From contig NZ_PYAL01000001.1 of the NCBI RefSeq assembly GCF_004121055.1, positions 1,426,001 to 1,490,000 on the forward strand: DNA of 64,000 bases. Reading direction: 5' to 3'. Numbering within the stretch: the stretch's first letter is position 1; every line of letters begins with the position of its first letter. The stretch comes from Achromobacter aloeverae. GTDB lineage: Bacteria > Pseudomonadota > Gammaproteobacteria > Burkholderiales > Burkholderiaceae_B. A program made the position numbers and the translations under genes. Below the pieces are notes generated by a model that was not told where the DNA came from, made no database searches, and saw only the letters and a program-made list of their open reading frames with translations. This document shows positions 56,069 through 64,000 of the stretch, piece after piece.

Positions 56069-56548
56069 GTGCAACTCCAGCAATTGAGGAACCGGTAATC
56101 GTACCCGAAAAGCCGGTCGGGGCCGGTCACATCGGCCATGCCCGCGCGGATGGGCAGAAGTATGAATGGTGCTTAGGCTTTGTGGCGGATGGCGCGCGAT
56201 CCCTCGCGGGAGTGAAATATCCCTACAGACCCGATCGGCCCCCTGCCTCGTTCGCCGCGTTCCCCCTCTCCCCCCGGCCTACCCACAGCAGGCCCCGCGC
56301 GCGAACTAGGCAGGACCGACGGGTCTGACCATTTGTGGCACAGCCATGTGCTTCCAAGGGGTATCGCAAGGCCGGGCCCGCTGGACAGCCGAAACGGCTA
56401 AAACTCGCCAAGACGGCGATTTACCGGCCCGGCTCGGCCCGCCCCACCGGTCTCGCCCCTGCCGTCCGGGGGAGCGCGGGGTCGGATTCATCCCCGGTCC
56501 GGGTACCGATTCCAGCCCGGCCGGGGCTTTCCTGCTCCAGCAGCGGGA
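56069..56548. other. 480-base gap between suhB and the TerC-like gene with two small stem-loops
   Basis: No frame here has coding character. Two adjacent perfect 5-bp stems lie at 56387-56399 (AGCCG-AAA-CGGCT) and 56405-56419 (TCGCC-AAGAC-GGCGA). A GC-rich inverted segment near 56516-56530 (AGCCCGGCCGGGGCT) follows the suhB stop but lacks a T-tract. I see no clear promoter. Confidence 0.5.
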
Positions 56549-57337
56549 TCAAGCCTGCGCGGCGCCGCCCTGCAAGGTGCCCAGCACCTGGGTAAAGATC
56601 TTGGGCGTGGCGGCGAGCACGTTGCCCGAATCCAGCCATCCCTGCTCGCCCGTGAAGTCCGCCACCAGGCCGCCGGCTTCCAGCACCAGCAGGCTGCCGG
56701 CCGCCAGGTCCCAGGCCTTCAGCCCGACGCCGCAGAAGCCGTCCAGGCGGCCGCAGGCCACATAGGCGAGGTCCAGCACGGTCGAACCCATGCGGCGCAC
56801 GCCGATGACGTTCTCCGCCACCTGGCGGAACTTGCCGTTGCCCTGGTCGGGGCCGGCCGACCCCGCCCAATGCGCCCCCAGCAAGGCCTCGTGGTAGCGC
56901 GTGCGGCCCGAGACGCGCACGCGGCGGTCGTTCAGGAACGCGCCGCTGCCCCGGCTGGCGGTGAAAAGCTCGTTGCGCGAGGGATCGAAGATCACGGCCT
57001 GGGTCGGCACGCCCTTTTGCAGCAGGGCGATGGAAATCGCGTAGTTGGGGAAGCCGTGTATGAAGTTGGTGGTACCGTCCAGCGGATCGATCACCCACTG
57101 GAACTCGGCCTGGTCCGACCCCTGGTGCCCGAATTCCTCGCCCAGCACGGCATGGTCGGGATACGCCGCGCGCAAGGTCTCCACGATGGCGGTTTCCGAA
57201 GCCTGGTCGACTTCCGTGACATAATCCCGCGGCCCTTTCTTGGCTACGTTGAGTCTTTCCAGGTCGAGGCTGGCACGATTGATGATGGTGCCGGCACGCC
57301 GGGCCGCCTTGATGGCGATGTTGAGCATCGGGTGCAT
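56549..57337 (-). CDS. suhB: Inositol-1-monophosphatase family protein
   Basis: 262 residues. Mg-site motifs: GEEFGHQG, WVIDPLDGTTNFIHGFPNYA and GLKAWDLAAGSLLVLEAGG. Start MHPMLNIAIKAARRAG with GGAAA before it. SuhB hydrolyses inositol phosphates and joins rRNA antitermination complexes in related bacteria; both are family knowledge. Divergent from trmJ across 171 bases. Confidence 0.95.
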   Translation of the reverse strand: MHPMLNIAIKAARRAGTIINRASLDLERLNVAKKGPRDYVTEVDQASETAIVETLRAAYPDHAVLGEEFGHQGSDQAEFQWVIDPLDGTTNFIHGFPNYAISIALLQKGVPTQAVIFDPSRNELFTASRGSGAFLNDRRVRVSGRTRYHEALLGAHWAGSAGPDQGNGKFRQVAENVIGVRRMGSTVLDLAYVACGRLDGFCGVGLKAWDLAAGSLLVLEAGGLVADFTGEQGWLDSGNVLAATPKIFTQVLGTLQGGAAQA

Positions 57338-57508
57338 AGATTTCCGTATATTCGCACTAAACGCGCAAGCGGCCGCCGGGCCCGTCGATGGATCGCCATC
57401 GATACCGCGGCCTCGGACGGGCCTCTTACCTGCCCGCGACGCCCCTGGAATCGGGGCGCCGCGGACCGGAACCAGGCCGGCCGGCTTGCGCCAAACGTGG
57501 CATTTTAA

Positions 57509-58342
57509 ATGACTCAGGCATTTTCACGCGTTCGTTTCGTCATGGTGCAGCCCAGCCACCCCGGCAATGTCGGTTCGGCGGCCCGCGCCATCAAGACGAT
57601 GGGCTTTTCCGGCCTGTCCCTGGTCGAGCCCAAATTCAGCGATATGACAGCCCAGCCGGAGGCCGTGGCGCTGGCCAGCGGGGCGGGCGACGTACTGGCC
57701 GCGGCCAGCACCCATGACACCCTGGAAGCGGCGTTGGCCCCTGTTACGCTGGCCTTCGCCATGACGGCGCGGGTGCGCGATCTCGGCCCCCCGCCTTGCG
57801 ACATCCGCCAGGCGGCCGAACTGGCGCGGGCGCACCTGGACGAGCACGCCCAGGGCGAGGTCGCCATCGTGCTCGGCACCGAGCGGGCCGGACTGACCAA
57901 CGCCCATATCGCGGCCTGCCACCGGATCTGCCATATTCCCGCCAATCCGGAATACAGCTCGCTGAACGTGGCGCAGGCGCTGCAACTGGCGGCCTGGGAG
58001 CTGCGCTACGCCCTGCTGGCACATACCGGCGCGCCCCTGTTGCCGCCCACGCCCGCCGCCACGCCGGACCCGGGCGCCGCCCCGGCCTCCAGCGCCGCGG
58101 TGCAGGCCTTCCTGGCCCATTGGGAGGAAGCGCTGGTCGCCGTCCAGTTCCTCGACCCGCAACACCCCAAGAAGCTGTTGCCGCGCATGCGCCACCTGTT
58201 CAGCCGCAGCGCCTTGACGCGCGATGAGGTGGACATGTTGCGCGGCGTCTGCACGGCCATGCTGGCCACGGCGCGGAACAAGGCTGGAAACACAAAGGCG
58301 GAAAGCACGAAGGCCGACATCGAGGCTGGCGGCAAGGAATAA
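57509..58342 (+). CDS. trmJ: tRNA (cytidine/uridine-2'-O-)-methyltransferase TrmJ
   Basis: 277 residues of the SPOUT class. FVMVQPSHPGNVGSAARAIK at the start, VAIVLGTERAGLTNAHIAAC and ANPEYSSLNVAQALQLAAWE are TrmJ landmarks; SAM is bound in the trefoil knot. It 2'-O-methylates nucleotide 32 of several tRNAs. The last 90 residues form the usual helical extension, ending in an extra Lys/Ala/Thr-rich tail (NKAGNTKAESTKADIEAGGK). Weak SD. Confidence 0.93.
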   Translation: MTQAFSRVRFVMVQPSHPGNVGSAARAIKTMGFSGLSLVEPKFSDMTAQPEAVALASGAGDVLAAASTHDTLEAALAPVTLAFAMTARVRDLGPPPCDIRQAAELARAHLDEHAQGEVAIVLGTERAGLTNAHIAACHRICHIPANPEYSSLNVAQALQLAAWELRYALLAHTGAPLLPPTPAATPDPGAAPASSAAVQAFLAHWEEALVAVQFLDPQHPKKLLPRMRHLFSRSALTRDEVDMLRGVCTAMLATARNKAGNTKAESTKADIEAGGKE

Positions 58343-58371
58343 AAAAGGCGGCCATCACGGCCGCCTTTTTT
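58341..58371. terminator. Terminator between trmJ and the convergent Bug gene
   Basis: GGCGGCC, five-base loop, GGCCGCC with six A on one side and six T on the other; works in both directions. It begins within the trmJ stop codon. Confidence 0.9.
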
Positions 58372-58399
58372 CCTTGCGGATGCGAATGCACCGCGGCGA

Positions 58400-59389
58400 T
58401 CAGTCCACCGTGGCGCCGGAGGCCTTGACCACCACCGCCCACTGGGCCACTTCCGACTTGATGAACTGGCCGAATTCGGCCGGCGTCGTCTTCGCCGCGA
58501 CCGCGCCCAGCTGTTCATAGCTGCGCTTGACCTCGGGCTTGTCCAGCGCCTTCTCCATGATGCCGTTCAGCTTGTTCACCACGTCCGGCGGCGTATTGGC
58601 CGGCGCGATCAGGCCGAACCAGGACGAGACGTCGAAGTTGGGGAAACCCGATTCCGCCATGGTGGGCAGGTCCGGCGCGCTGGGCGAACGTTCCTTGGTG
58701 GTCACCGCCAGCGCGCGCAGCTTGCCGCTCTGCGCATGCGGCCAAGACGACGGCATGTTGTCGAACATGAACTGCACCTGGCCGCCGATCAGGTCGGTAA
58801 TGGCCGGGCCGCTGCCCTTGTAGGGCACGTGCTGCACCTCGATGCCGGCCTGCTGCTTGAACAGCTCGCCCGCCATGTGGATGGAGGTGCCGCTGCCCGA
58901 GGACGCGAAATTCAGCTTGCCCGGGTGGGCCTTGGCATAGTCGACCAGTTCCTTGACCGACTTCACCGGCACCTGGGGATTCACCACCAGCACATTGGGC
59001 ACCTTGGCGGCCAGCGCGATAGGCGTGAAGTCCTTGACCAGGTCGAACTTGATCTTGGGATACAGGGTCTGGTTGATGGCGCTGGTGACCGCCACGAAAT
59101 ACAGGGTATAGCCGTCGGCCGGGGCGCGCGCCACGTACTCGGCGCCGATATTGCTGCCGGCGCCCGGCTTGTTCTCGACCACGAAGGACTGGCCGGTGGC
59201 CTCGGTCAACTCCTTGGCCATGATGCGTGCGATCACGTCGGTCGTGCCGCCCGCCGAAAAACCCACGATGATACGTACCGGCTTGTCCGGATACGCGGCC
59301 TGGGCCGTCGTCGCGCCGAAGGTCATCACAGCGCATGCGCCGGCCACGGTCGCGACCGCCTTGCGCAAAAGGGCAAGCTTTTGGCTCAT
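58400..59389 (-). CDS. Bug-family (TctC) periplasmic solute receptor
   Basis: 329 residues. Signal peptide MSQKLALLRKAVATVAGACA...TTAQA. Mature marks: VRIIVGFSAGGTTDVIARIM, VENKPGAGSNIGAEYVARAP, VPYKGSGPAITDLIGGQVQ and LAVTTKERSPSAPDLPTMAE. Periplasmic binding of a small organic acid. Divergent from an IclR regulator 283 bases away; no TctAB partner is nearby. Confidence 0.92.
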   Translation of the reverse strand: MSQKLALLRKAVATVAGACAVMTFGATTAQAAYPDKPVRIIVGFSAGGTTDVIARIMAKELTEATGQSFVVENKPGAGSNIGAEYVARAPADGYTLYFVAVTSAINQTLYPKIKFDLVKDFTPIALAAKVPNVLVVNPQVPVKSVKELVDYAKAHPGKLNFASSGSGTSIHMAGELFKQQAGIEVQHVPYKGSGPAITDLIGGQVQFMFDNMPSSWPHAQSGKLRALAVTTKERSPSAPDLPTMAESGFPNFDVSSWFGLIAPANTPPDVVNKLNGIMEKALDKPEVKRSYEQLGAVAAKTTPAEFGQFIKSEVAQWAVVVKASGATVD

Positions 59390-59407
59390 CTGCCTCTCTC
59401 CAAATTT

Positions 59408-59460
59408 GTCCAGATGGTGGACGTTTAAAATAATTGCTGCCTGATTGTCCGAGATCAGGC
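59408..59460. promoter_or_regulatory. Two dyads upstream of the Bug gene, candidate IclR sites
   Basis: GTCCA-GATGG-TGGAC (59408-59422) and GCCTGAT, eight bases, ATCAGGC (59439-59460), both perfect. They lie 19 and 50 bases upstream of the Bug start, around an AT-rich stretch (GTTTAAAATAATT) that could be the promoter. The IclR regulator is divergent. Confidence 0.5.
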
Positions 59461-59672
59461 AACATACGGCAACAAGATGTCCATGGCTTGGACGCCAAAT
59501 CCGGCAGCGTCGCCCCCCGCCGCGCCGGACGGGACACCCGAATCAACGAGACACCGCGCCTGCCGAAGCCCCGCGCGCGACTGTCGCGGACCGGCACCGG
59601 CGGATGCACTTCACCGCCTGGCGCCGTTGGCCACGGCAGCGCGGCCCCGGCCCTCTGGCGCCCCTGGATTCA

Positions 59673-60431
59673 ATGGAAGAAAGTCGCTCCACCTCCACCG
59701 GCCCCCGCACGCTGCGGCGCGGGCTGCAAGTGCTGGCCGCCTTGCGCGACCACGGCAACGATGGACTCAGCGTGACCGACCTGGCGCGCCACACGCAGAT
59801 CCAGCGCCCGACCATTTATCGCCTGCTGGCAGCCCTGCTGGAAGCGGGCCTGGCCCAGCCGGTGCCGGGCACCAAGAAATATCGTGCGATGCTGGCGCCG
59901 AACGCCGCCGTCAGCGAACCCGACCCACGTCTGCGCCAGACCCTGCCCATCCTGCGCCGTCTGGCCGAGCGCACCGGCGACGCGGTGTTCCTGGTGGTGC
60001 GCGAAGGCGACGAATCCGTCTCCCTGCATCGGGAAATCGGCGGTTATCCGGTGCAGATCCTGGCCACCTATGCCGGCAAGCGGCAGCCGCTGGGCGTCGG
60101 CTCCGGCGGCATGGCCTTGCTGGCCGCGCTGCCCGACGACGTCGCCCACGGCATCGTGGCGCGCAATGCCAGCCAACTGGACGAATACGGCGGCATGACC
60201 ACCCACGAAATGCTGCGCCTGATCGATACCACCCGTGCGCGCGGCTACTCGGTGGTGGGCAACCACGCGGTGCGCGGCGCGCTGGGCGTGGGGTGCGCCC
60301 TGCTGGACGCTTCCGGCGCGCCGCTGCTGGCGATCAGCGTGACGGCCATCATCGACCGCATGCCCGCCCAGCGGCAGCGCGAAATCGCGGGCTGGATCAA
60401 GGCGGAACTGGCGCGCCTGAAAACGACCTAG
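59673..60431 (+). CDS. IclR-family transcriptional regulator
   Basis: 252 residues from the ATG at 59673; the frame is open from 59445 but that part is Arg/Pro-rich shadow sequence. N-terminal winged helix (LRRGLQVLAALRDHGNDGLS, DLARHTQIQRPTIYRLLAAL) and an IclR effector domain (GVGSGGMALLAALPDD; GCALLDASGAPLLAISVTAI). Divergent from the Bug gene, its probable target. Confidence 0.92.
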   Translation: MEESRSTSTGPRTLRRGLQVLAALRDHGNDGLSVTDLARHTQIQRPTIYRLLAALLEAGLAQPVPGTKKYRAMLAPNAAVSEPDPRLRQTLPILRRLAERTGDAVFLVVREGDESVSLHREIGGYPVQILATYAGKRQPLGVGSGGMALLAALPDDVAHGIVARNASQLDEYGGMTTHEMLRLIDTTRARGYSVVGNHAVRGALGVGCALLDASGAPLLAISVTAIIDRMPAQRQREIAGWIKAELARLKTT

Positions 60432-60452
60432 TGACGGCAGGCAGCGTCAGGG

Positions 60453-61331
60453 TCAGGGAAGGCGCGGATCCCCGTCCTTGGCACTGTCCTTGGCATTGTC
60501 CTTGTCCGCGGCGCCGCCCGGCGCGGACACCACGCGCAGCGGCACCGGCGGCTGGAATCCATTCTGGTCCAGCAGCAGCCGCGCCTGGCGCAGGAGATCC
60601 CAGCGGTACTCCCAGTAGCGCGACGACTCCACCCACGATCGCACGTTCACGGTGACCACGTTGTCGAGGTATTCGAACACCCGGACCTCGGGCGCCGGAT
60701 CCTTCAGCGCCAGCGGGTGTTCCTGGACCAGCTTGGTCAGCACAGCGATGGCCTGCTCCAGGTCGTCGCCATAGCGTATGCCCACCGGCAAATCGAAGCG
60801 GCGGGTGGGATTGCGGCTGAAGTTGGTGATGGTGGCGTTCCACACCGTGCTGTTCGGCAAGGTGATGTGTATCCCGTCCGGCTGCACCAGGCGGGTCAGG
60901 AACATGCCGACCTCTTCCACCGTGCCATTGCTGCCGGAACTGAGGGACACGAACTCGCCGGCACGCACCGGCCGCAAGAGCAGCAGCATGATGCCCGCGG
61001 CGATATTCTGCAGCGTCCCCTGCAAGGCCAGCCCGACAGCCAGGCCGGCCGCGCCCAGCACGGCGATGATGCTGGCGGTCTGCACCCCGAAGCGCGCCAG
61101 CACGGCGACCACGGTAAAGATGCGGATCGACCAGACCACGGTCGAATGGAAGATGGGGATGATGGTGGGATCGATGCGGCTGGAGCGCCCGGCGATGCGC
61201 CGGACCCATTTGCCCAGCAGGGCCGAACCCCACCAGCCGACGACCAGGATCAGCAGCGCGGTCAACAGGCTCAGGCCCAGGTCGAACAGCCGTGGAATCA
61301 GGGTGGCAATGTCGGCGGCGGCGAAATTCAT
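60453..61331 (-). CDS. Small-conductance mechanosensitive channel (MscS family)
   Basis: 292 residues from the ATG at 61331. Three N-terminal helices; pore helix TM3 reads VLGAAGLAVGLALQGTLQNI followed by AAGIMLLLLRPVRAGEFV, the MscS signature. The beta and alpha/beta vestibule domain (TRRFDLPVGIRYGDDLEQAI) completes the fold; a charged tail with KDNAKDSAKDGD ends it. It relieves osmotic downshock. Convergent with the IclR gene. Confidence 0.93.
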   Translation of the reverse strand: MNFAAADIATLIPRLFDLGLSLLTALLILVVGWWGSALLGKWVRRIAGRSSRIDPTIIPIFHSTVVWSIRIFTVVAVLARFGVQTASIIAVLGAAGLAVGLALQGTLQNIAAGIMLLLLRPVRAGEFVSLSSGSNGTVEEVGMFLTRLVQPDGIHITLPNSTVWNATITNFSRNPTRRFDLPVGIRYGDDLEQAIAVLTKLVQEHPLALKDPAPEVRVFEYLDNVVTVNVRSWVESSRYWEYRWDLLRQARLLLDQNGFQPPVPLRVVSAPGGAADKDNAKDSAKDGDPRLP

Positions 61332-61555
61332 GCGTCTGCGTTCCAGTAAAAAGGCCTCCCGCGGCGCGGCGGGCCCCATGAAATGCAGCGCACTTTAGCA
61401 GATGGGCAGGCGGCCGCGCCGCCAGCTGCGCGCGGGAACGCACGCGCGGCGTCCGGGGGCGGTCGGGGGTGGCAGGGGCGGCCTTGCAGGAAACGGAAGC
61501 GCCGTTCCCGTGGGCCGCTCCCCCGGGAAAACGAACGCCCCAGCTGGGACGGCGA

Positions 61556-62173
61556 TCAGCCCGTGCGCACCGCGCTGCCGCGCAGCCGCAGCAGGTTTCC
61601 CAGGGCACGCAGCGGCGCCGGCGCCGGCGGCAGCGGTACGCCCGGGTGCAGCCAGTGATGCAGGACGCGCGTCACCAGCGGAATCAGCACATAGGACAGC
61701 ACGGGCGTCATCAGGGAGCAGGTCAGCAGCACGCGCCAGAACACGGGCATGGCGGAAAGCGGCTCCTTGAAGACCAGGCTGAAGGTCAGCAAGGCCGGAA
61801 AGTACACCACCCAGATGCTGAAGGCCTGCTTCCAACGCGGCGGCGCGCTCTTCTGCGGGCCAAACCAGCTGTCCATGCCGGTGGCGCGGTGGACCTTGCT
61901 CGCGCGCACCAGCTGCGCGCCGCGCTCCAGCCACATCCGGCGCGGCAGCGACCGCTCGTAGCGGTCCAGGCTGGCGGCATCGTGGAAACGCAGCACGATC
62001 TGGTACTGGTCTCCGCCCTCCGGCGGCTGCAACACGCCCGAACCTAGAAAGCCGGGAAAGCCCGCGGCCAGGATCTCGCCCTGGCGCAGCCAGGCGAGGA
62101 AATCGCTATAGCGCTCCGGGGATATCTGGCGGGTGACCAGCATGGTCACGGGCGGATTGGCGGGGATGGACAT
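61556..62173 (-). CDS. Antibiotic-biosynthesis-monooxygenase (ABM) domain protein with membrane anchor
   Basis: 205 residues. Residues 8-95 resemble an ABM dimeric ferredoxin-like domain (VTRQISPERYSDFLAWLRQG, DQYQIVLRFHDAASLDRYER). Residues about 115-180 carry two membrane helices (AFSIWVVYFPALLTFSLVF; VLLTCSLMTPVLSYVLIPLV). This ABM-plus-helices layout recurs in proteobacteria; no activity is assigned. Divergent from the FMN reductase gene across 278 bases, in which I find no clear boxes. Confidence 0.8.
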   Translation of the reverse strand: MSIPANPPVTMLVTRQISPERYSDFLAWLRQGEILAAGFPGFLGSGVLQPPEGGDQYQIVLRFHDAASLDRYERSLPRRMWLERGAQLVRASKVHRATGMDSWFGPQKSAPPRWKQAFSIWVVYFPALLTFSLVFKEPLSAMPVFWRVLLTCSLMTPVLSYVLIPLVTRVLHHWLHPGVPLPPAPAPLRALGNLLRLRGSAVRTG

Positions 62174-62451
62174 GACGGCTCCTGCGACGACTGAATCCAG
62201 GGGATTACCCTGAACACACGTAAAGCAAAGGCCATGCCAACGCTGCGCCGCACAAGCCCTCCGAGGCAGAGATGGAAATTGGAAGGCGGACGGAATTTTT
62301 ACTGCACCGCAGCATGCCCCGCCCTAGTGATTACCCTGGGTGCCCGCACCATCATGGTGCGCCCCGGTACACGTAGGCCGCGATCGTCATTGCCCGGCAA
62401 CGCGCACGTCTCTAAACTGGTCCTTCGTCTTTCCACGGTGAGGAGCGCTTC

Positions 62452-63003
62452 ATGAAATACGACATCGCGGTTCTGGTAGGCAGCCTGCGCAAGGGGTCTA
62501 TCAATCTTCAACTGGCCCGGGCGCTCGAAAAGCTGATGCCGGACAATGTCACCTTCAAGTACGCCAGCCTGGCCGATATTCCGCTCTTCAACCAGGACGA
62601 TGAAAACAATATGCCGGCCTCGGCCGCCGCGCTGAAGGCCTTGATCGCGGGCGCGCATGGCGCCTTGTTCGTCACGCCGGAACACAATCGCTCGGTGCCG
62701 GCCGCGTTGAAGAACGCCATCGACTGGGGCACCCGTCCATGGGGCCAGAACAACTGGAACAACAAGCCGGTGGGCATCGTGGGGGCCTCGCCCAGCGCCG
62801 CCGGCACGGCGCTCGCGCAGCAGCACTTGCGCAATATCCTGGCGGCGGAGGGCGCTCCCGCGCTGACCACGCCGGAGGTCTTCCTGCAGATGAAGGAAGG
62901 CTTGATCGATGCGCAGTTCAATATCACCAACGCCGACACCAAGGCCTTCCTGCAAGGATGGGTGGACCGCTACGTCGCGTGGGTCGCGAAGTTCGCGACC
63001 TGA
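62452..63003 (+). CDS. NADPH-dependent FMN reductase / quinone reductase (ChrR-like)
   Basis: 183 residues with SD GAGGAG. Flavodoxin-like fold: LVGSLRKGSINLQLARAL (phosphate loop), then TPEHNRSVPAALKNAIDWG, the FMN-binding signature of the NADPH-dependent FMN reductase family, and GIVGASPSAAGTALAQQHLR. Reduces quinones, chromate or nitro compounds in the cytosol; exact substrate open. Confidence 0.92.
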   Translation: MKYDIAVLVGSLRKGSINLQLARALEKLMPDNVTFKYASLADIPLFNQDDENNMPASAAALKALIAGAHGALFVTPEHNRSVPAALKNAIDWGTRPWGQNNWNNKPVGIVGASPSAAGTALAQQHLRNILAAEGAPALTTPEVFLQMKEGLIDAQFNITNADTKAFLQGWVDRYVAWVAKFAT

Positions 63004-63076
63004 CCGCGCCGCCGCGCGCGCCGCGCCGCTCGGGCTGGCGCGCGCCTTACTTACCCTGCTCTCGGCCCTGCTCCTG

Positions 63077-63295
63077 CTACTCGCCGGGATCCTCGATCCG
63101 CATCCCCACTTTCAGACATACCTGCCAGTGCGCGATCTTGCCATTCTCGATGTGCCCGCGCACCGAGGTCACCTCGAACCACTCCACATTGCGCAGCGTC
63201 TGCGACGCGCGCTGGATGGCGCGTTGAATGGCATCGTCGCTGGACGTGGTCGACGAACCGACCAGTTCGACTTGTTTGTAAACGTGGTTGGCCAT
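63077..63295 (-). CDS. Dodecin
   Basis: 72 residues from the ATG at 63295 (SD GAGGAG). ANHVYKQVELVGSSTTSSDD, RASQTLRNVEWFEVTSVRGH, IENGKIAHWQVCLKVGMRIE: the whole protein matches dodecins, dodecameric flavin (or CoA)-storing shells; Trp at position 38 (VEWFEV) is the flavin-stacking residue. Convergent with the FMN reductase gene, consistent with flavin metabolism. Confidence 0.93.
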   Translation of the reverse strand: MANHVYKQVELVGSSTTSSDDAIQRAIQRASQTLRNVEWFEVTSVRGHIENGKIAHWQVCLKVGMRIEDPGE

Positions 63296-63612
63296 GAGTT
63301 TTCTCCTCTGTTCCGCGCAATGGCGGTCGCTGTGCCGACGCGAGCCGCCGGCATGCAGACGCCGCAAGCGGCGTGCACGACAGAGTAGTCCTACGCGGGC
63401 ATGTCCGCCATAAACCTTCAGGCGCGGGATGACCCCTGCATCCTTGCACCCGTGCGCCCTTGCACGGCACAACGTTTGCTGGCTCCCACGCAACCGCGTC
63501 GAAGCATGGTGTCGACGGCGTGGCCATACGCGAACGGGCCGACGCACTGCCTGCGCATTGCCTACCCGCACTGCCTGCACCCTGCGCGGCCATCTTCCAG
63601 GAGGTATCCATC
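63296..63612. other. Divergent gap between dodecin and the DUF6496 gene
   Basis: 317 bases. It contains the SDs of both genes, GAGGAG for dodecin and CAGGAGGT for DUF6496, at its ends. GCACTGCCTGC occurs twice (63542-63552, 63570-63580). No open frame has coding character; no clear sigma-70 boxes. Confidence 0.5.
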
Positions 63613-64000
63613 ATGCCGGAGAAAAAAACCGTCGCTCGGGCCGCCCGCGACAAGAAGCAGGGCAAGTCCGCGTCCACCCAGGCCGGGGAGTTCGTCAAGG
63701 AGCAGATCCATCACGTGCGCGAAGGCAAGCATGGCGTGCGTTCGGCCAAGCAGGCCGTCGCCATCGGCCTGTCCGAAGCGCGCCGGTCGGGCGTGAAGGT
63801 CCCGACCAAATCGACCGCGTCCGCCGCCACCAAGAAGAAGGCGCACCAGGACGAGGCCCACGCCAAGGAGGCCAAGGCGGGTACGGCGCGCAAGTCCACG
63901 CGCCGCGCCACCGCGACCACCCGCGCCTTGAAGCGTGAAAGCAGCGCCGGCGCGTCCAAGCGCGCCCTGTCGTCCCAGTCCCGGTCGGCGGCATCCAAGC
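63613..64000 (+). CDS. DUF6496 basic protein, 3' end outside the window
   Basis: At least 129 codons, open to the window edge. The ATG at 63613 follows CAGGAGGTATCC. Residues 20-65 (STQAGEFVKEQIHHVREGKH, GVRSAKQAVAIGLSEARRSG) match the DUF6496 pattern; from about 70 on it is Lys/Arg/Ala/Ser-rich (AATKKKAHQDEAHAKEAKAG, RALKRESSAGASKRALSSQS), like small histone-H1-like nucleoid proteins. DNA binding is inferred from charge. Confidence 0.85.
   Translation, partial: MPEKKTVARAARDKKQGKSASTQAGEFVKEQIHHVREGKHGVRSAKQAVAIGLSEARRSGVKVPTKSTASAATKKKAHQDEAHAKEAKAGTARKSTRRATATTRALKRESSAGASKRALSSQSRSAASK

Noticed and set aside
53561-56098. 845-codon open frame on the plus strand
   Set aside because: Antisense to uppP and the TerC-like gene, both of which have clear family motifs.
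56387-56419. Mini-ykkC riboswitch idea for the twin hairpins
   Set aside because: The ACGG bases lie partly in the stems rather than in the loops, and no gene follows in the plus orientation.

Overview
The window is GC-rich, almost fully coding bacterial chromosome. It looks like a beta-proteobacterium of the family Alcaligenaceae, most likely Bordetella or a close relative. The reasons are three stand-alone Bug-type (TctC) solute receptors, many LysR/GntR/IclR/MocR regulators next to small catabolic operons, and the housekeeping run cysS-alkA-accA-tilS-lysC beside a TPR gene, a cyclophilin and lpxH. I saw no IS element, integrase, phage gene or CRISPR array. Two tRNA genes are present: Arg(ACG) and Ser(GCT). 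The species assignment is inference.

1-8,940: a zinc-dependent deacylase-like hydrolase, katG with a possible OxyR element and a perfect dyad upstream, and a small exported protein. Next comes a visibly AT-richer three-gene patch: two acyltransferase-3 membrane enzymes around a large GT-C-like membrane protein. It ends just past the 3' end of tRNA-Arg and is probably a horizontally acquired glycan-modification cluster.

9,240-20,850: a DUF4153-like membrane protein and a ThDP-dependent decarboxylase/synthase-like enzyme. Then comes a three-gene aspartate-alanine exchange operon: an AspT antiporter, an aspartate 4-decarboxylase carrying a histone-H1-like Lys/Ala tail, and a second AspT-family antiporter. 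A small exported protein and a Na+/H+ antiporter follow.

20,900-36,100: an operon of hydroxyacid dehydrogenase, RraA-like aldolase and Bug receptor with a divergent LysR gene; assorted small genes (YaiI, a PHB-depolymerase-like esterase, an EamA permease, DUF1805, nadE). Next is the most interesting locus: a MocR regulator divergent from a class II (degradative) HMG-CoA reductase, followed by a two-gene TctA-like transporter. A clean operator-like repeat lies between regulator and reductase. I read it as a candidate mevalonate uptake and oxidation system. A ClpP-like protease and an ECF-like sigma factor follow.

36,050-45,240: a 14-TM drug-efflux type MFS pump, an antitoxin-type regulator killed by an in-frame stop, a GntR regulator with two DNA-binding domains divergent from a Bug gene, and a ureide operon (MFS importer, ureidoglycolate lyase, PuuE-type allantoinase, amidase) with a divergent LysR gene. 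tRNA-Ser closes this part.

45,340-64,000: housekeeping (lysC, tilS, accA, alkA-like, cysS; divergent TPR-cyclophilin-lpxH; uppP, TerC/CBS protein, suhB, trmJ), then a third Bug gene with a divergent IclR regulator, an MscS channel, a monooxygenase-fold membrane protein, an FMN reductase and dodecin. A basic DUF6496 protein runs off the right edge. Where the longest open frame started too early, I chose starts from Shine-Dalgarno (SD) sequences, conserved N-termini and gene spacing.
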